A DNA stretch of 64,000 bases from an uncultured Pelagibacteraceae bacterium (GCA_902567785.1 CACFOR010000001.1:114924-178923); one strand, 5' to 3'. Shown: positions 9,395 to 18,764, counted from the first letter of the stretch. Made by a program: numbers and translations. The notes: generated by a model from the letters alone, not told the origin.

Positions 9395-10625
9395 TCTTTA
9401 CAATAACATGCTGTTTTTTTCCATGTGATACCTTCATACCTTTATCATTATCAAAGTTATCTTTATAAAATATTTTATTTTCATTAGTTATAGTTTCGTT
9501 ATTAATTTTCAAGCCATTATTTTTAATGACTCTTCTAACTTCTCCTTTTGAGTTACATAATTTTGTTAAAATAACTAAATCTAATATATTTATTCCGTTA
9601 ACTATTTGATTTATTTTTACTCTTATTACTGGCAGATTTTTTCCAATAGATTTATCCTTAAAAGTTTTTTTTGCTGTTGCTTCAGAATCTTTTGCAGCTT
9701 TTGCTCCATGCAACATTGCTGTTGCTTCATTAGCAAGTAGGATTTTGAGATCATTTATATTTTGGATATTTTTTAAACTATCAATTTTTTCTATATCTAA
9801 GTCTGTAAAAAGTTTAAGAAAATTTATTACATCTTTGTCGTCGGTATTTCTCCAAAATTGCCAGTATTGATAAGGTGAAAGCATTTTTTTATTTAACCAA
9901 ACTGCCCCCTTTTCTGTTTTTCCCATTTTGGCTCCAGAAGATAATGTTATTAATGGAGTAGTAAGACCATATGTTTGTTTTTTATTTTTTCTTTTAATTA
10001 GGTCGTTGCCGTTAACTATATTACCCCATTGGTCTGAACCTCCTATTTGAAGAATACAATTATGTCTTTTATTCAATTCATAAAAATCATAAGCTTGAAG
10101 CATCATATAATTAAATTCCATATAACTTAAGGATTGTTCTCTTTCTAATCTCAGTTTGACACTATCAAAGGTCAACATTTTGTTGATAGTAAAATGTTTA
10201 CCTATTTCTCTAAGAAAGCTAATGTAGTTTAGTTTACTTAACCACGAATAATTATTTACAAATATAGGTTTTGTTTTAGGATTTTTAGTTTTTAAAAAAA
10301 TTTTAAATACATTTTCTATGCTTTTTATATTTTTATCAATTTCTTTTTTTTCAATAATTTTTCTAGTTTCTTCTTTACCAGAAGGATCTCCAATTAATGT
10401 TGTTCCACCTCCAAGCAAAACTATTGGTTGATGTCCGTATTTTTGAAGAAGACGTAAGCACATTATTTGCATTAAACTCCCAACATGTAAACTTGGAGCT
10501 GTACTATCAAAACCAATATAAGCTTTAATTTTACCCTTAGACATAAGGTCATTCAAAGCAGATCGATCAGTGCACTGATTAAAATAACCTCTTTTTTCAA
10601 ACTCAGATAGAAATGTTTCTTGCAT
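9387..10625 (-). CDS. tyrS: Tyrosine--tRNA ligase
   Basis: Class I synthetase charging tRNA-Tyr. The 412 residues match the bacterial family. The HIGH-like motif is HVGS at 47-50, within STAPSLHVGSL. The KMSKS-like loop is KMGKT at 233-237. LQIGGSDQWGNIVNG at 192-206 is the tyrosine-site segment. The C-terminus shows an S4-like RNA-binding region (LCNSKGEVRRVIKNNGLKIN). The start ATG at 10625 gives the normal N-terminus MQETFLSEFEKRGYFNQ. Divergent from anmK across about 60 bp, the same tyrS/anmK neighbourhood found in other alphaproteobacteria. Confidence 0.95.
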   Translation of the reverse strand: MQETFLSEFEKRGYFNQCTDRSALNDLMSKGKIKAYIGFDSTAPSLHVGSLMQIMCLRLLQKYGHQPIVLLGGGTTLIGDPSGKEETRKIIEKKEIDKNIKSIENVFKIFLKTKNPKTKPIFVNNYSWLSKLNYISFLREIGKHFTINKMLTFDSVKLRLEREQSLSYMEFNYMMLQAYDFYELNKRHNCILQIGGSDQWGNIVNGNDLIKRKNKKQTYGLTTPLITLSSGAKMGKTEKGAVWLNKKMLSPYQYWQFWRNTDDKDVINFLKLFTDLDIEKIDSLKNIQNINDLKILLANEATAMLHGAKAAKDSEATAKKTFKDKSIGKNLPVIRVKINQIVNGINILDLVILTKLCNSKGEVRRVIKNNGLKINNETITNENKIFYKDNFDNDKGMKVSHGKKQHVIVKII

Positions 10626-10686
10626 GAATTTTTAAGCTTCTTTACAACTCTAATATACAAGATTCTTTTTAAATTAAATATAATTT

Positions 10687-11790
10687 ATGAGCAAATCCTA
10701 TTGTAGTTTAGGTCTAATGAGTGGCACATCTGCTGATGGTGTTGATGCATCAATTATTCAATCAGATGGCGATAATCAATATAAAGTAATTTTCGACAAA
10801 TATTTTGAGTATAAACAAGAGATATATAAAAATATTCACAACCTCAAAGAAGAAATAAATGATTCTAAAGATTTGAAAAGTTTATCAAAAAAAATTCAAC
10901 CTTTAGAAAGAGAAATAACGTTATTTCATGCAGATGTGGTAAACGACATAATTAAAGGAAATAAAACAAACATTGATCTGATAGGTTTTCATGGACAAAC
11001 AATTTTTCATAACGAAAAAGAAAAAATTTCTAAACAAATAGGAGATGGTAGATTACTTTCTTCTCTTACCAAAAAAACAGTTATTTGCGATTTTAGACAA
11101 AATGATATTAAAAATGGTGGTCATGGTGCTCCACTAACACCCATATTTCATAAATTATTAAAGAAAAGATTTAAAATAAATAATGTAACTTTTATAAATA
11201 TTGGTGGAATAACCAATATAACTAATTTACTAGATGATCGAAATATGTCAGGGACCGATATTGGTCCTGGAATGTGTTTGATTGATCGTTGGTTGAGAGA
11301 AAGATCAAAAAAAAATTATGATAAAAATGGAGAAATAGCAAAATCAGGAAAAGTAAATCAATTGATATTGAAACAGCTTTTAAATAATTTTATAGAAAAA
11401 GAAAAGTCTTTGGGAATAGATTTAACAAAATCATATGATACTAAATATTTTGATATTTCACTTTTAGATAAAATGTCTTTAGAAGAGGGTGCAGCTACGC
11501 TAACAGAATTTACTGCAAAAATAATAATTTACGCATTAAATCAAAATAAAAATAAAGAAAAAATTATTTTATGTGGAGGGGGAAGAAAAAATAACTTTTT
11601 GGTTGAAAAGTTAAAGGAAGAAATTAATAATATTAAATTAATAGATGAATATGGCGTAGACGGGGATTTTGTTGAGTCACAAGCATTTGCTTATATTGCT
11701 ATAAGATCCTATCTTAGTTTACCAATCTCTTTTCCAGAAACTACAGGAGTAAAGAAACCTTGCACTGGAGGTAAAATTTATAAAAATTAA
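10687..11790 (+). CDS. anmK: Anhydro-N-acetylmuramic acid kinase
   Basis: Hydrolyses and phosphorylates 1,6-anhydroMurNAc to MurNAc-6-phosphate, so cell-wall turnover products can be reused. The 367 residue length is standard. Signatures are LMSGTSADGVDASI near the N-terminus (ATP-binding loop), GFHGQTIFHNE, NIGGITNIT and the TGVKKPCTGG C-terminal region. The gene suggests that this cell recycles muropeptides despite its compact genome. It overlaps the convergent hydrolase gene by 4 bp. Confidence 0.93.
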   Translation: MSKSYCSLGLMSGTSADGVDASIIQSDGDNQYKVIFDKYFEYKQEIYKNIHNLKEEINDSKDLKSLSKKIQPLEREITLFHADVVNDIIKGNKTNIDLIGFHGQTIFHNEKEKISKQIGDGRLLSSLTKKTVICDFRQNDIKNGGHGAPLTPIFHKLLKKRFKINNVTFINIGGITNITNLLDDRNMSGTDIGPGMCLIDRWLRERSKKNYDKNGEIAKSGKVNQLILKQLLNNFIEKEKSLGIDLTKSYDTKYFDISLLDKMSLEEGAATLTEFTAKIIIYALNQNKNKEKIILCGGGRKNNFLVEKLKEEINNIKLIDEYGVDGDFVESQAFAYIAIRSYLSLPISFPETTGVKKPCTGGKIYKN

Positions 11791-12443
11791 GATATCGTAA
11801 TTTTATCTTTTATGTATTTATCAATTAAAGAAGCCAGTTCCTTTTCTTTATTTTTATAAAAATGATTTGCATTTGAAATAGCATCAAATTTTACACTGAT
11901 ATTTTTTTGCATACCAAGCCTCTTTTTTAAATTTAAAATACTATCTATTTTAACAAGTTCATCATTTTTTCCATATATTACAGTTCCAGAAATTGGACAT
12001 GGTGATAAAAAACTAAAATCATATAAATTTGGTTGTGGTGAAACAGTAACGAATTTATTTACTTCAGGTCTTCTCATTATTAATTGCATACAAATTAAAG
12101 CACCAAAGGAAAATCCTGATACCCAGCATTGACTATAACCTGGATTTTCTCTTTCTATCCAGTCCAATGCAGCCGCAGCATCTGACAGTTCTCCTTGACC
12201 ATTATCAAATACACCATCACTTTTATCTACACCTCTAAAATTTATTCTAATTACTGAAAATTTATTTTTATAAAAACAGTTATATATCTCATAAACAATT
12301 CTATTATTTAAGGTGCCGCCATACTGCGGATGAGGATGCAATACTAAAGCTACCGGTGATCCTTTGTTTTTATTTTTAAAATATTTTGCCTGAATTCTTC
12401 CACTTGGGCCAGGAATAAATATTTCTTTATTTTCAGTCTTCAT
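11787..12443 (-). CDS. Alpha/beta hydrolase of the COG2945 type
   Basis: A 218 residue single-domain hydrolase. HPHPQYGGTLNN at about 36-47 forms the oxyanion region. GFSFG (110-114) is the nucleophile elbow with Ser112, GKNDELV supplies the acid and ANHFY the catalytic histidine. This N-terminal HPHPxxGG pattern is typical of a family often annotated as alpha/beta hydrolase or dienelactone-hydrolase-like. No signal peptide is seen, so it should be cytoplasmic. The substrate is unknown. It is divergent from iscR, and a Fur-box-like sequence begins 5 bp upstream of its start. Confidence 0.8.
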   Translation of the reverse strand: MKTENKEIFIPGPSGRIQAKYFKNKNKGSPVALVLHPHPQYGGTLNNRIVYEIYNCFYKNKFSVIRINFRGVDKSDGVFDNGQGELSDAAAALDWIERENPGYSQCWVSGFSFGALICMQLIMRRPEVNKFVTVSPQPNLYDFSFLSPCPISGTVIYGKNDELVKIDSILNLKKRLGMQKNISVKFDAISNANHFYKNKEKELASLIDKYIKDKITIS

Positions 12444-12447
12444 AATT

Positions 12448-12466
12448 AATAATGATAATTATTTTC
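12448..12466. promoter_or_regulatory. Fur-box-like 19-mer
   Basis: AATAATGATAATTATTTTC matches the classical enterobacterial Fur box GATAATGATAATCATTATC at 16 of 19 positions by eye. It lies between the divergent hydrolase and iscR genes. In DNA this AT-rich a good match is weaker evidence than usual, and alphaproteobacterial Fur/Mur boxes differ from the enterobacterial one. Confidence 0.3.
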
Positions 12467-12491
12467 AAAAAAAGACTAGCTTTATAGCATG

Positions 12492-12508
12492 TTTAGACTG
12501 CGTCTATT
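12492..12508. promoter_or_regulatory. Palindrome resembling an Irr iron-control element
   Basis: TTTAGACTGCGTCTATT contains perfect arms TAGAC/GTCTA around TGC. It recalls the alphaproteobacterial ICE motif (TTTAGAANNNTTCTAAA, from memory), with about 10 of 14 defined positions matching. It sits about 70 bp upstream of iscR and just upstream of the proposed promoter, a position fit for iron control of the suf operon. Confidence 0.4.
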
Positions 12509-12524
12509 TTATTTATTTGTATAG

Positions 12525-12553
12525 TTGACTATTTTAGTAGGAATACATAGATA
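12525..12553 (+). promoter_or_regulatory. Candidate iscR-suf promoter with overlapping operator
   Basis: TTGACT, a 17 bp spacer and TAGATA form a plausible promoter ending 28 bp before the iscR start. The -35 matches 5 of 6 consensus bases; the -10 is weak. The segment TTGACTATTTTAGTAGGAA is an imperfect inverted repeat (ACTA..TAGT core), like the IscR sites described in front of alphaproteobacterial suf operons. Autoregulation by IscR is the natural reading but not shown. Confidence 0.45.
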
Positions 12554-12580
12554 AACATAATAAAATAAGAGTTATTTGAT

Positions 12581-13018
12581 ATGAAATTAACTAGCAAAGG
12601 AAGATACGCTGTAATGGCTATGGCTGATTTAGCAAAAAATAATGCTAATAAACCAATAAGTTTAGCAGAAATTTCATTAAGGCAAGGAATATCTTTATCA
12701 TTTTTGGAACAGCTATTTTTAAGACTTAAGAGAAATAATTTAGTTTTAAGCGCGAGAGGATCTCGCGGCGGTTATCTATTAAGCAAAGCACCTGAGGAAA
12801 TTAAATTATCAAGCATAATACATGCAGTTGATGAAAAAATTAAAACTGTAAAATGTAAAAAAGAATTAAAAAAAGGATGTAATGGCAAATCAATTAAATG
12901 TATTACACACGATTTATGGGACGATCTTGAGTCTCATATAAATAATTTTTTTGAAAAAAATACTCTTAAAGATATTATTTATAGGGTGAACAAAAAACAA
13001 CAAAAAGAAATAAATTAA
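12581..13018 (+). CDS. iscR: Rrf2-family Fe-S regulator, IscR-like
   Basis: A 145 residue Rrf2 transcription factor. The N-terminal winged helix ([45 protein letters not shown]) matches IscR closely. Cys92, Cys100 and Cys107 followed by His110 (KCITHDLW) match the E. coli IscR ligands Cys92/98/104 and His107, with slightly longer spacing. The protein should bind a [2Fe-2S] cluster and report Fe-S status. It heads the suf operon and its stop overlaps the sufB ATG, so it probably controls its own transcript. Confidence 0.92.
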   Translation: MKLTSKGRYAVMAMADLAKNNANKPISLAEISLRQGISLSFLEQLFLRLKRNNLVLSARGSRGGYLLSKAPEEIKLSSIIHAVDEKIKTVKCKKELKKGCNGKSIKCITHDLWDDLESHINNFFEKNTLKDIIYRVNKKQQKEIN

Positions 13019-14454
13019 TGAAACAGCAAACGTTAGAAAAATCAAAAGAATATAAGTACGGATTTGTTACAGATATTGAAAGTGTTAAAGCACCAAAAGG
13101 ACTTAATGAAGATGTAATTAAATTTATATCAAAAATTAAAAAAGAACCTAAGTGGATGTTGGATTGGAGACTTAAAGCTTTTAGTAGAATTCAAAATATG
13201 AAAGAACCAAATTGGCAAAAACCAAAATATCCAAAAATTAATTATCAAGATTTATATTATTATTCAGCACCAAAAAGTGTAAAAGATAAACCAAAAAGTT
13301 TAGACGAAGTTGATCCAAAACTCCTAGAAACCTATAAAAAATTAGGCATCCCTCTAAAGGAGCAAGAAAAACTCAGCGGCGTTGCTGTTGATGCTGTATT
13401 TGATTCTGTGTCAGTTGCAACAACTTTTAAGGATAAATTAACAGAAAAAGGAATTATTTTTTGTTCAATTTCAGAAGCTATACAAAAATATCCAGACTTA
13501 GTAAAAAAATATTTAGGTTCGGTAATTCCAATTACAGATCATTATTTTGCTACGCTTAACTCAGCTGTTTTTACAGATGGTTCTTTTGTTTATGTTCCTC
13601 AGGGAGTTAGATGTCCTATGGAGTTATCTACTTATTTTAGAATAAATGCATCTGATACTGGTCAATTTGAAAGAACATTAATTATAGCTGACAAAGGTAG
13701 TTATGTTAGTTACCTAGAAGGATGCACAGCTCCAATGAGAGATGAAAATCAACTTCATGCAGCCAATGTAGAATTAATAGCTTTAGATGATGCTGAAATA
13801 AAATATTCAACAGTCCAAAATTGGTATCCTGGGGATAAAAATGGAAAAGGTGGAATTTATAATTTCGTAACTAAAAGAGGCGCATGTAGAGGAAAAAATT
13901 CTAAAATTTCTTGGACTCAGGTAGAAACTGGATCTGCTATCACATGGAAATATCCTAGTTGTATTTTACAAGGTGATAATTCTGTAGGTGAATTTTATTC
14001 AATAGCTATTACTAACAATTATCAAAAAGCTGATACAGGTACTAAAATGATTCATTTAGGAAAAAATACAAAAAGCAAAATTATATCTAAAGGAATTTCA
14101 GCCGGTTATGCGGATAATACTTATAGAGGTTTGGTTGATATTAATAAAAAAGCTTTAAATTCAAGAAATTTTACTCAATGTGACTCATTATTAATGGGTA
14201 ATAAATGTGGAGCACACACAATTCCTTATATTAAAAACAAAAACCATACTTCAGTTGTAGAACATGAAGCTACAACATCTAAAATAAATGAAGAACAATT
14301 ATATTATTGTAATCAAAGAGGTTTAAACCAGGAAGAGGCTATAGGTTTAATTGTAAATGGATTTTGCAAAGAGGTTTTACAACAATTACCCATGGAATTT
14401 GCTGTTGAGGCACAAAAATTAGTTGGAATTAGTTTAGAAGGTAGCGTGGGTTAA
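13018..14454 (+). CDS. sufB: Fe-S cluster assembly scaffold SufB
   Basis: Core scaffold of the SufBC2D complex on which Fe-S clusters are built. The 478 residues align with Suf[57 protein letters not shown] and a C-terminal [20 protein letters not shown]. This is the right-handed beta-helix region with the persulfide-accepting and cluster-binding Cys/Glu residues. The ATG overlaps the iscR stop and its stop overlaps the sufC ATG, so the genes are translationally coupled. Confidence 0.97.
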   Translation: MKQQTLEKSKEYKYGFVTDIESVKAPKGLNEDVIKFISKIKKEPKWMLDWRLKAFSRIQNMKEPNWQKPKYPKINYQDLYYYSAPKSVKDKPKSLDEVDPKLLETYKKLGIPLKEQEKLSGVAVDAVFDSVSVATTFKDKLTEKGIIFCSISEAIQKYPDLVKKYLGSVIPITDHYFATLNSAVFTDGSFVYVPQGVRCPMELSTYFRINASDTGQFERTLIIADKGSYVSYLEGCTAPMRDENQLHAANVELIALDDAEIKYSTVQNWYPGDKNGKGGIYNFVTKRGACRGKNSKISWTQVETGSAITWKYPSCILQGDNSVGEFYSIAITNNYQKADTGTKMIHLGKNTKSKIISKGISAGYADNTYRGLVDINKKALNSRNFTQCDSLLMGNKCGAHTIPYIKNKNHTSVVEHEATTSKINEEQLYYCNQRGLNQEEAIGLIVNGFCKEVLQQLPMEFAVEAQKLVGISLEGSVG

Positions 14455-15188
14455 TGTTAGAGATTAAAGATTTAAAAGCTTCAATTAATAAAAAAGCGAT
14501 TTTAAAAGGCTTGAATTTAACTATTAAGCCAGGAGAATTGCATGCAATTATGGGACCAAATGGATCAGGAAAAAGTACACTAGCTAATATTTTATCTGGG
14601 AAAGAAGGCTATGAAATCTCAGGAGAATTAAACTTTAATGGAGAAAGTATTAAAGAAATTTCAGTAGAGAAGAGAGCACAAAAAGGAATTTTTTTGGCTT
14701 TTCAGTATCCTTTAGAAATTCCAGGCGTAAATACCAATAATTTTTTAAAAACTTCATTAAATTCAGTACGAAAAGCTAGAGGTGAAAAAGAACTGGATAC
14801 TTTATCTTTTTTAAAATTGATAAAAAAAACTTCTTATGAACTAGGAATAGATGAAGGAATTTTATCAAGACAATTAAACGTTGGTTTTTCAGGTGGAGAA
14901 AAAAAGAAAAACGAAATTTTACAAATGAAGATTTTAAATCCTAAACTTTCAATCCTTGACGAAACAGATTCGGGATTAGATATTGATGCAATAAAAATTG
15001 TTGCAAAAGGTGTAAACACGTTAAGGAATGATAAAAAGTCTTTTTTAATTATCACTCATTATCAAAGATTATTGGATTACATTAAACCTGATTTTGTTCA
15101 TGTGCTATCCCACGGCAAAATTGTTAAAACAGGATGCAGTGAATTAGCTCAAGAATTAGAGAAAACTGGATATAAGAAAATAAACTAA
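14454..15188 (+). CDS. sufC: Fe-S assembly ATPase SufC
   Basis: ABC-type ATPase that drives conformational change in the SufB-SufD pair. The 244 residues have Walker [10 protein letters not shown] (34-42), the Q-loop region [12 protein letters not shown], signature [14 protein letters not shown] and Walker B with D-loop [15 protein letters not shown]. The SufC-specific [10 protein letters not shown] is clear. No membrane segment. Lies between sufB (1 bp overlap) and sufD. Confidence 0.97.
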   Translation: MLEIKDLKASINKKAILKGLNLTIKPGELHAIMGPNGSGKSTLANILSGKEGYEISGELNFNGESIKEISVEKRAQKGIFLAFQYPLEIPGVNTNNFLKTSLNSVRKARGEKELDTLSFLKLIKKTSYELGIDEGILSRQLNVGFSGGEKKKNEILQMKILNPKLSILDETDSGLDIDAIKIVAKGVNTLRNDKKSFLIITHYQRLLDYIKPDFVHVLSHGKIVKTGCSELAQELEKTGYKKIN

Positions 15189-15189
15189 A

Positions 15190-16440
15190 ATGAATCAAAA
15201 TTTTCAAATCAATTCAAAACAAATTGATAAAATACAAAAAATAACAGAAGAAGAAAAAAATTTTAGAATTAAAAATTTAGAAATTTTTAAGGAAGAAGGA
15301 TTTCCCAGTAAAAAGCTTGAAGATTGGAAATTTTCTGACTTTAAAAGAATAGTCGATAATAACTTTGATGAACTGGATACAAAAACGGTAGTATCTCATT
15401 TTGATAAAGTAGATTTACTTAAAGATTTTGAACACAATTACATTTTTCTTGTAAATGGAAATTTACATTCAAGTAATTTTGATTTTGAAGATAAAAATAA
15501 AATCAAAATTAATTCATATGATAAAAGTATAAATTATGAAATTAACAAAAATCCACTAGTTTGTTTAAACCAAGCATTTGCTGAAAATGGCTATTCTTTA
15601 GAAATAGATAAAAATTATAAGTTTAATAAAGTATTAGTTATATACAATATTTTTACAAATGATATTAAAAACAAAATATTAAATAATAAAAATAAAATTA
15701 GAGTTAATGAAAATTCTGAACTTCATACAATTGAATATACTATTAATGAGTCTAAATTTAAGTTTATAAATAATGTTTTAGAAAATATAATTTTAGAAAA
15801 AAATTCTAAACTCAAAAATTTAAATATACAAAGAAAAAAAAACGAAGGTATATTTCATAAATACTTAAAGAATAATTTATCTTTAAACTCTAATTACACA
15901 AATTTAATTTTTTCATCAGGCACTAAATTTAATAAATTAGATATAGAATGTAATCTTATTGATCAAAATATTAATTGTAATATTTTATCAGCATTATTTT
16001 TAGGTAATAATGAACATAATGAAATTAAAACTTGCATTAATCATTTAGCCCCAAATTGCAAAAGTTATCAGCAAGTGAAAAATGTTTTAAATTCTAATGG
16101 TAAAGGAATTTTTCAAGGTAAAATATACGTAAAAGATCTTGCACAAAAAACTGACGCCTATCAATTAGGAAAGGCATTATTATTAGATGATAATGCAGAA
16201 TTTAATTCAAAACCTGAATTAGAAATTTATGCAGATGATGTTAAGTGTTCTCATGGTTCCTCATCAGGAAGTATCGATGAAGATTCTATTTATTATATGA
16301 TGAGCAGAGGTCTTAGTCGCGAACAATCAAAAAAACTTTTAATAAAAGGTTTTTTAAGTGATATAGTTGAGCATATCAAGAGTCCTTCTATTAAAAAATT
16401 TGTGGAAAATAAATTGGAGGAACAAATAAGTGAAAATTAA
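15190..16440 (+). CDS. sufD: Fe-S assembly protein SufD
   Basis: SufB paralog of the SufBC2D scaffold, needed for iron entry. At 416 residues it is less conserved, which is usual, and Asn/Lys-rich in the middle. SufD marks are the FPSKKLEDWKFSDF segment near residues 38-51, CINHLAPNCKSYQQVKNVL and GKIYVKDLAQKTDAYQ. The conserved end is KPELEIYADDVKCSHGSS followed by YYMMSRGLSREQSKKLLIKGF. Its 3' end overlaps the sufS start by 11 bp and contains the sufS ribosome-binding site GGAGG. Confidence 0.93.
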   Translation: MNQNFQINSKQIDKIQKITEEEKNFRIKNLEIFKEEGFPSKKLEDWKFSDFKRIVDNNFDELDTKTVVSHFDKVDLLKDFEHNYIFLVNGNLHSSNFDFEDKNKIKINSYDKSINYEINKNPLVCLNQAFAENGYSLEIDKNYKFNKVLVIYNIFTNDIKNKILNNKNKIRVNENSELHTIEYTINESKFKFINNVLENIILEKNSKLKNLNIQRKKNEGIFHKYLKNNLSLNSNYTNLIFSSGTKFNKLDIECNLIDQNINCNILSALFLGNNEHNEIKTCINHLAPNCKSYQQVKNVLNSNGKGIFQGKIYVKDLAQKTDAYQLGKALLLDDNAEFNSKPELEIYADDVKCSHGSSSGSIDEDSIYYMMSRGLSREQSKKLLIKGFLSDIVEHIKSPSIKKFVENKLEEQISEN

Positions 16441-17650
16441 TGACGTTAAATCTCAATTTCCAATTTTTTCTAAAAAAATAAATGGTAAACATTTGGTTTA
16501 TTTAGATAGTTCTAACTCATCACAAAAACCAATAAAAGTCATAAACTCTCTTGATAATTTCTATAAAAATGAATTTTCTAATATTGGAAGAAGTATTCAT
16601 TCGCTAGCTGTAAATGCAACGAATAAATTTGAAGAAACGAGGATGAGTGTAAAAAATTTTTTAAATGCTAATTCAAAAGAAGAAATTATTTTTACTAAAA
16701 ATGCTACTGAATCTATAAATTTGGTTGCTCATACTTTTGGTCAGCAAAATATTAATAAAGGTGATGAAATTATAATAAGCGAATTAGAACATCACTCAAA
16801 TTACGTTCCCTGGCACTATCTTAGACAAACTAAAGGAGCAGTAATTAAGTTTGCACCCATTGATGAAAACGGAGATATTATAATTGGTGAGTTAAAAAAA
16901 TTAATTACTTCAAAGACAAAAATAATAGCAGTTACACATTTATCAAATGTTACAGGTACCATTGTTCCAATAAAAGAAATTGTAGAAATAGCAAATAAAA
17001 AAAATATTCCTGTTTTAGTTGATGGATGCCAGAGTGCTCCGCATATTAAAATTGATGTTAAGGATTTAAATTGCGATTTTTATGCAATTTCATGTCATAA
17101 AGTTTATGGACCTACAGGAGTAGGAATACTATATGCAAAAAAAAAATGGCTTGAAAGATTGCCACCATATATTGGCGGAGGGGGGATGATCAGTGAAGTT
17201 GGAAAAGAAAAAATCACATATGCTCCATTACCCGAGAAATATGAAGCGGGTACCATGCCAACAGCTGAGGTTGTAGCTTTCAATGAGTCAATTAAATTTA
17301 TGGAAGCAGTAGGGATTGAAAACATAATTAAACATGAAAAAGAGCTTACCAACTATGCCTTAGAAAAATTGAAAAAAATTAATTCTATAAATATTATTGG
17401 GAATCCAAAAAATAAAGCGGGAGTAATTTCCTTTACCATGAAAGGAATTCATCCACATGATATTTCCACAATTGTTGACGAAGAAGGTGTAGCTATTAGA
17501 GCGGGACATCATTGTTGTCAGGTATTGCACCAAAAATTAAATTTAACAGCTACAGCTAGAGCATCAATTGGAGTTTATAATACAAAGGAGGATATAGATG
17601 TTCTTTGTGATTCAATTAAAAAATGCAGAAAGGTTTTTGAGCTACAATAG
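16430..17650 (+). CDS. sufS: Cysteine desulfurase SufS
   Basis: PLP enzyme that takes sulfur from cysteine as an enzyme-bound persulfide. The 406 residues start at a GTG inside the sufD end, behind GGAGG. ATESINLVAHTFG forms the cofactor pocket, SCHKVYGPTGVG holds the PLP lysine (Lys224) and RAGHHCCQ the active-site cysteine (Cys362, with a second Cys beside it). The fold and the HHC motif place it in group II (SufS/CsdA). It works with the SufU-like protein encoded next to it. Confidence 0.96.
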   Translation: MKINDVKSQFPIFSKKINGKHLVYLDSSNSSQKPIKVINSLDNFYKNEFSNIGRSIHSLAVNATNKFEETRMSVKNFLNANSKEEIIFTKNATESINLVAHTFGQQNINKGDEIIISELEHHSNYVPWHYLRQTKGAVIKFAPIDENGDIIIGELKKLITSKTKIIAVTHLSNVTGTIVPIKEIVEIANKKNIPVLVDGCQSAPHIKIDVKDLNCDFYAISCHKVYGPTGVGILYAKKKWLERLPPYIGGGGMISEVGKEKITYAPLPEKYEAGTMPTAEVVAFNESIKFMEAVGIENIIKHEKELTNYALEKLKKINSINIIGNPKNKAGVISFTMKGIHPHDISTIVDEEGVAIRAGHHCCQVLHQKLNLTATARASIGVYNTKEDIDVLCDSIKKCRKVFELQ

Positions 17651-17652
17651 GT

Positions 17653-18123
17653 ATGGATTTAAAACAATTATATCAAGATATTATTTTAGAACATGGTAAA
17701 AATCCTAGAAATTTTGGCAAATGTGAAAACCATACAAATGAAGCAAGAGGTCACAACCCTCTTTGTGGTGATCAAGTGCAAATTTTTCTAAAAATGAATA
17801 AAGAAAAAAAAGTTGAAAATTTAACTTTTCAGGGTAGCGGATGTGCTATTTCTATAGCTTCCACATCTATAATGACAGAATTAGTTAAAGGAAAATCTAT
17901 AGAATCTGCCAAAAAATTAATTGAGTTATTTTTAACTATGATTAAAAGTTCAGAAGAAACTAAATTTGATGAGTGTGATGAAGATGAAAAAACGAAAATT
18001 ATGTCATTATCTGGTGTTACAAAGTATCCTATGAGAGTAAAATGTGCTACCTTAGCTTGGCACACTTTAAGCTCTGCAATTGAAGGAAAAAAACAAGAGG
18101 TAAATTCTGAGAGTATTGACTAA
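17653..18123 (+). CDS. sufU: SufU-type sulfur transfer protein
   Basis: A 156 residue U-type protein. Conserved ligands are Cys38 and Asp40 (NPLCGDQ), Cys64 (GSGCAIS) and Cys131 (RVKCATLAW). These match the Zn site of Bacillus SufU, which accepts persulfide from SufS. The SLSGVTKYPMRVKCATLAW stretch is the insertion that separates SufU from IscU. It starts 2 bp after sufS and overlaps sufT by 1 bp. SufU is best known from Gram-positive bacteria; here it sits in an IscR-regulated alphaproteobacterial operon that has no SufE gene in view. Confidence 0.9.
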   Translation: MDLKQLYQDIILEHGKNPRNFGKCENHTNEARGHNPLCGDQVQIFLKMNKEKKVENLTFQGSGCAISIASTSIMTELVKGKSIESAKKLIELFLTMIKSSEETKFDECDEDEKTKIMSLSGVTKYPMRVKCATLAWHTLSSAIEGKKQEVNSESID

Positions 18124-18425
18124 TGAATGATATAAAAAAAAAAGTCATTGAAGAAATTAAAAAAATTTATGACCCAGAAATTCCTGTAAATATTTACGAA
18201 TTGGGGTTAATTTATAAATTAGAGGTTGATGAAAAAAATAAAGTAAAAATTCATATGACACTTACTTCTCCTAATTGCCCAGTAGCTGAAAGTTTGCCAA
18301 ATCAGGTTAAGAATAATATAATGAAAGTCGATGGGGTATCCGATATAGATTTCCAACTGGTTTGGGAACCACCCTGGACTAAGGAAAAAATGTCAGAGGC
18401 CGCAAAATTAGAGTTGAATTTATGA
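18123..18425 (+). CDS. sufT: Fe-S maturation protein SufT (MIP18/DUF59 family)
   Basis: A 100 residue single-domain DUF59 protein. IYDPEIPVNIYELGLIYKLEV at about 15-35 and TSPNCPVAESLP with Cys52 are the family marks, and LVWEPPWTKEKMSEAAKLELNL is the typical SufT end. SufT helps maturation of Fe-S proteins, mostly under high demand; the exact step is not settled. Overlaps both neighbours by a few bases, so it is part of the coupled suf transcript. Confidence 0.9.
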   Translation: MNDIKKKVIEEIKKIYDPEIPVNIYELGLIYKLEVDEKNKVKIHMTLTSPNCPVAESLPNQVKNNIMKVDGVSDIDFQLVWEPPWTKEKMSEAAKLELNL

Positions 18426-18757
18426 ATAAAAAAGTAATTAAATTAAGTGATAGAGCCGCCGAAAGAGTTAAGGAAATTATGGCTAAAGCCAAGGAGCCTA
18501 TCATTGGTGTTAGAGTGGGAGTTGCTTCAGGAGGATGTGCTGGAATGTCTTACGTTATGGAATATGCAAAAAAAGTAAATCCGAACGATGAAGTGATCGA
18601 AGACAAAGGTGTAAAAGTCTTAATAGATCCAAAGGCAATAATGTATCTATTAGGTACTGAGATGGATTATAAAAAAGAAGAGCTTTCTTCTACATTTGTA
18701 TTTAAAAATCCCAATGAAACAGAGCGTTGTGGGTGTGGGGAGTCTTTTAAAATTTAA
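18422..18757 (+). CDS. sufA: A-type Fe-S carrier, SufA/IscA family
   Basis: A 111 residue HesB/IscA domain protein that carries Fe-S clusters from the scaffold to apo-proteins. The three conserved cysteines are Cys39 (SGGCAGMSY) and Cys103/Cys105 (RCGCGESF). It closes the suf operon. Naming it SufA rests on operon position; IscA and ErpA are alike in sequence. Confidence 0.9.
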   Translation: MNKKVIKLSDRAAERVKEIMAKAKEPIIGVRVGVASGGCAGMSYVMEYAKKVNPNDEVIEDKGVKVLIDPKAIMYLLGTEMDYKKEELSSTFVFKNPNETERCGCGESFKI

Positions 18758-18764
18758 TTCCATA

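Noticed and set aside
10679-10684. TATAAT just before anmK
   Set aside because: Only 2 bp before the ATG, so the start of transcription would be inside the coding region; likely chance in AT-rich DNA.
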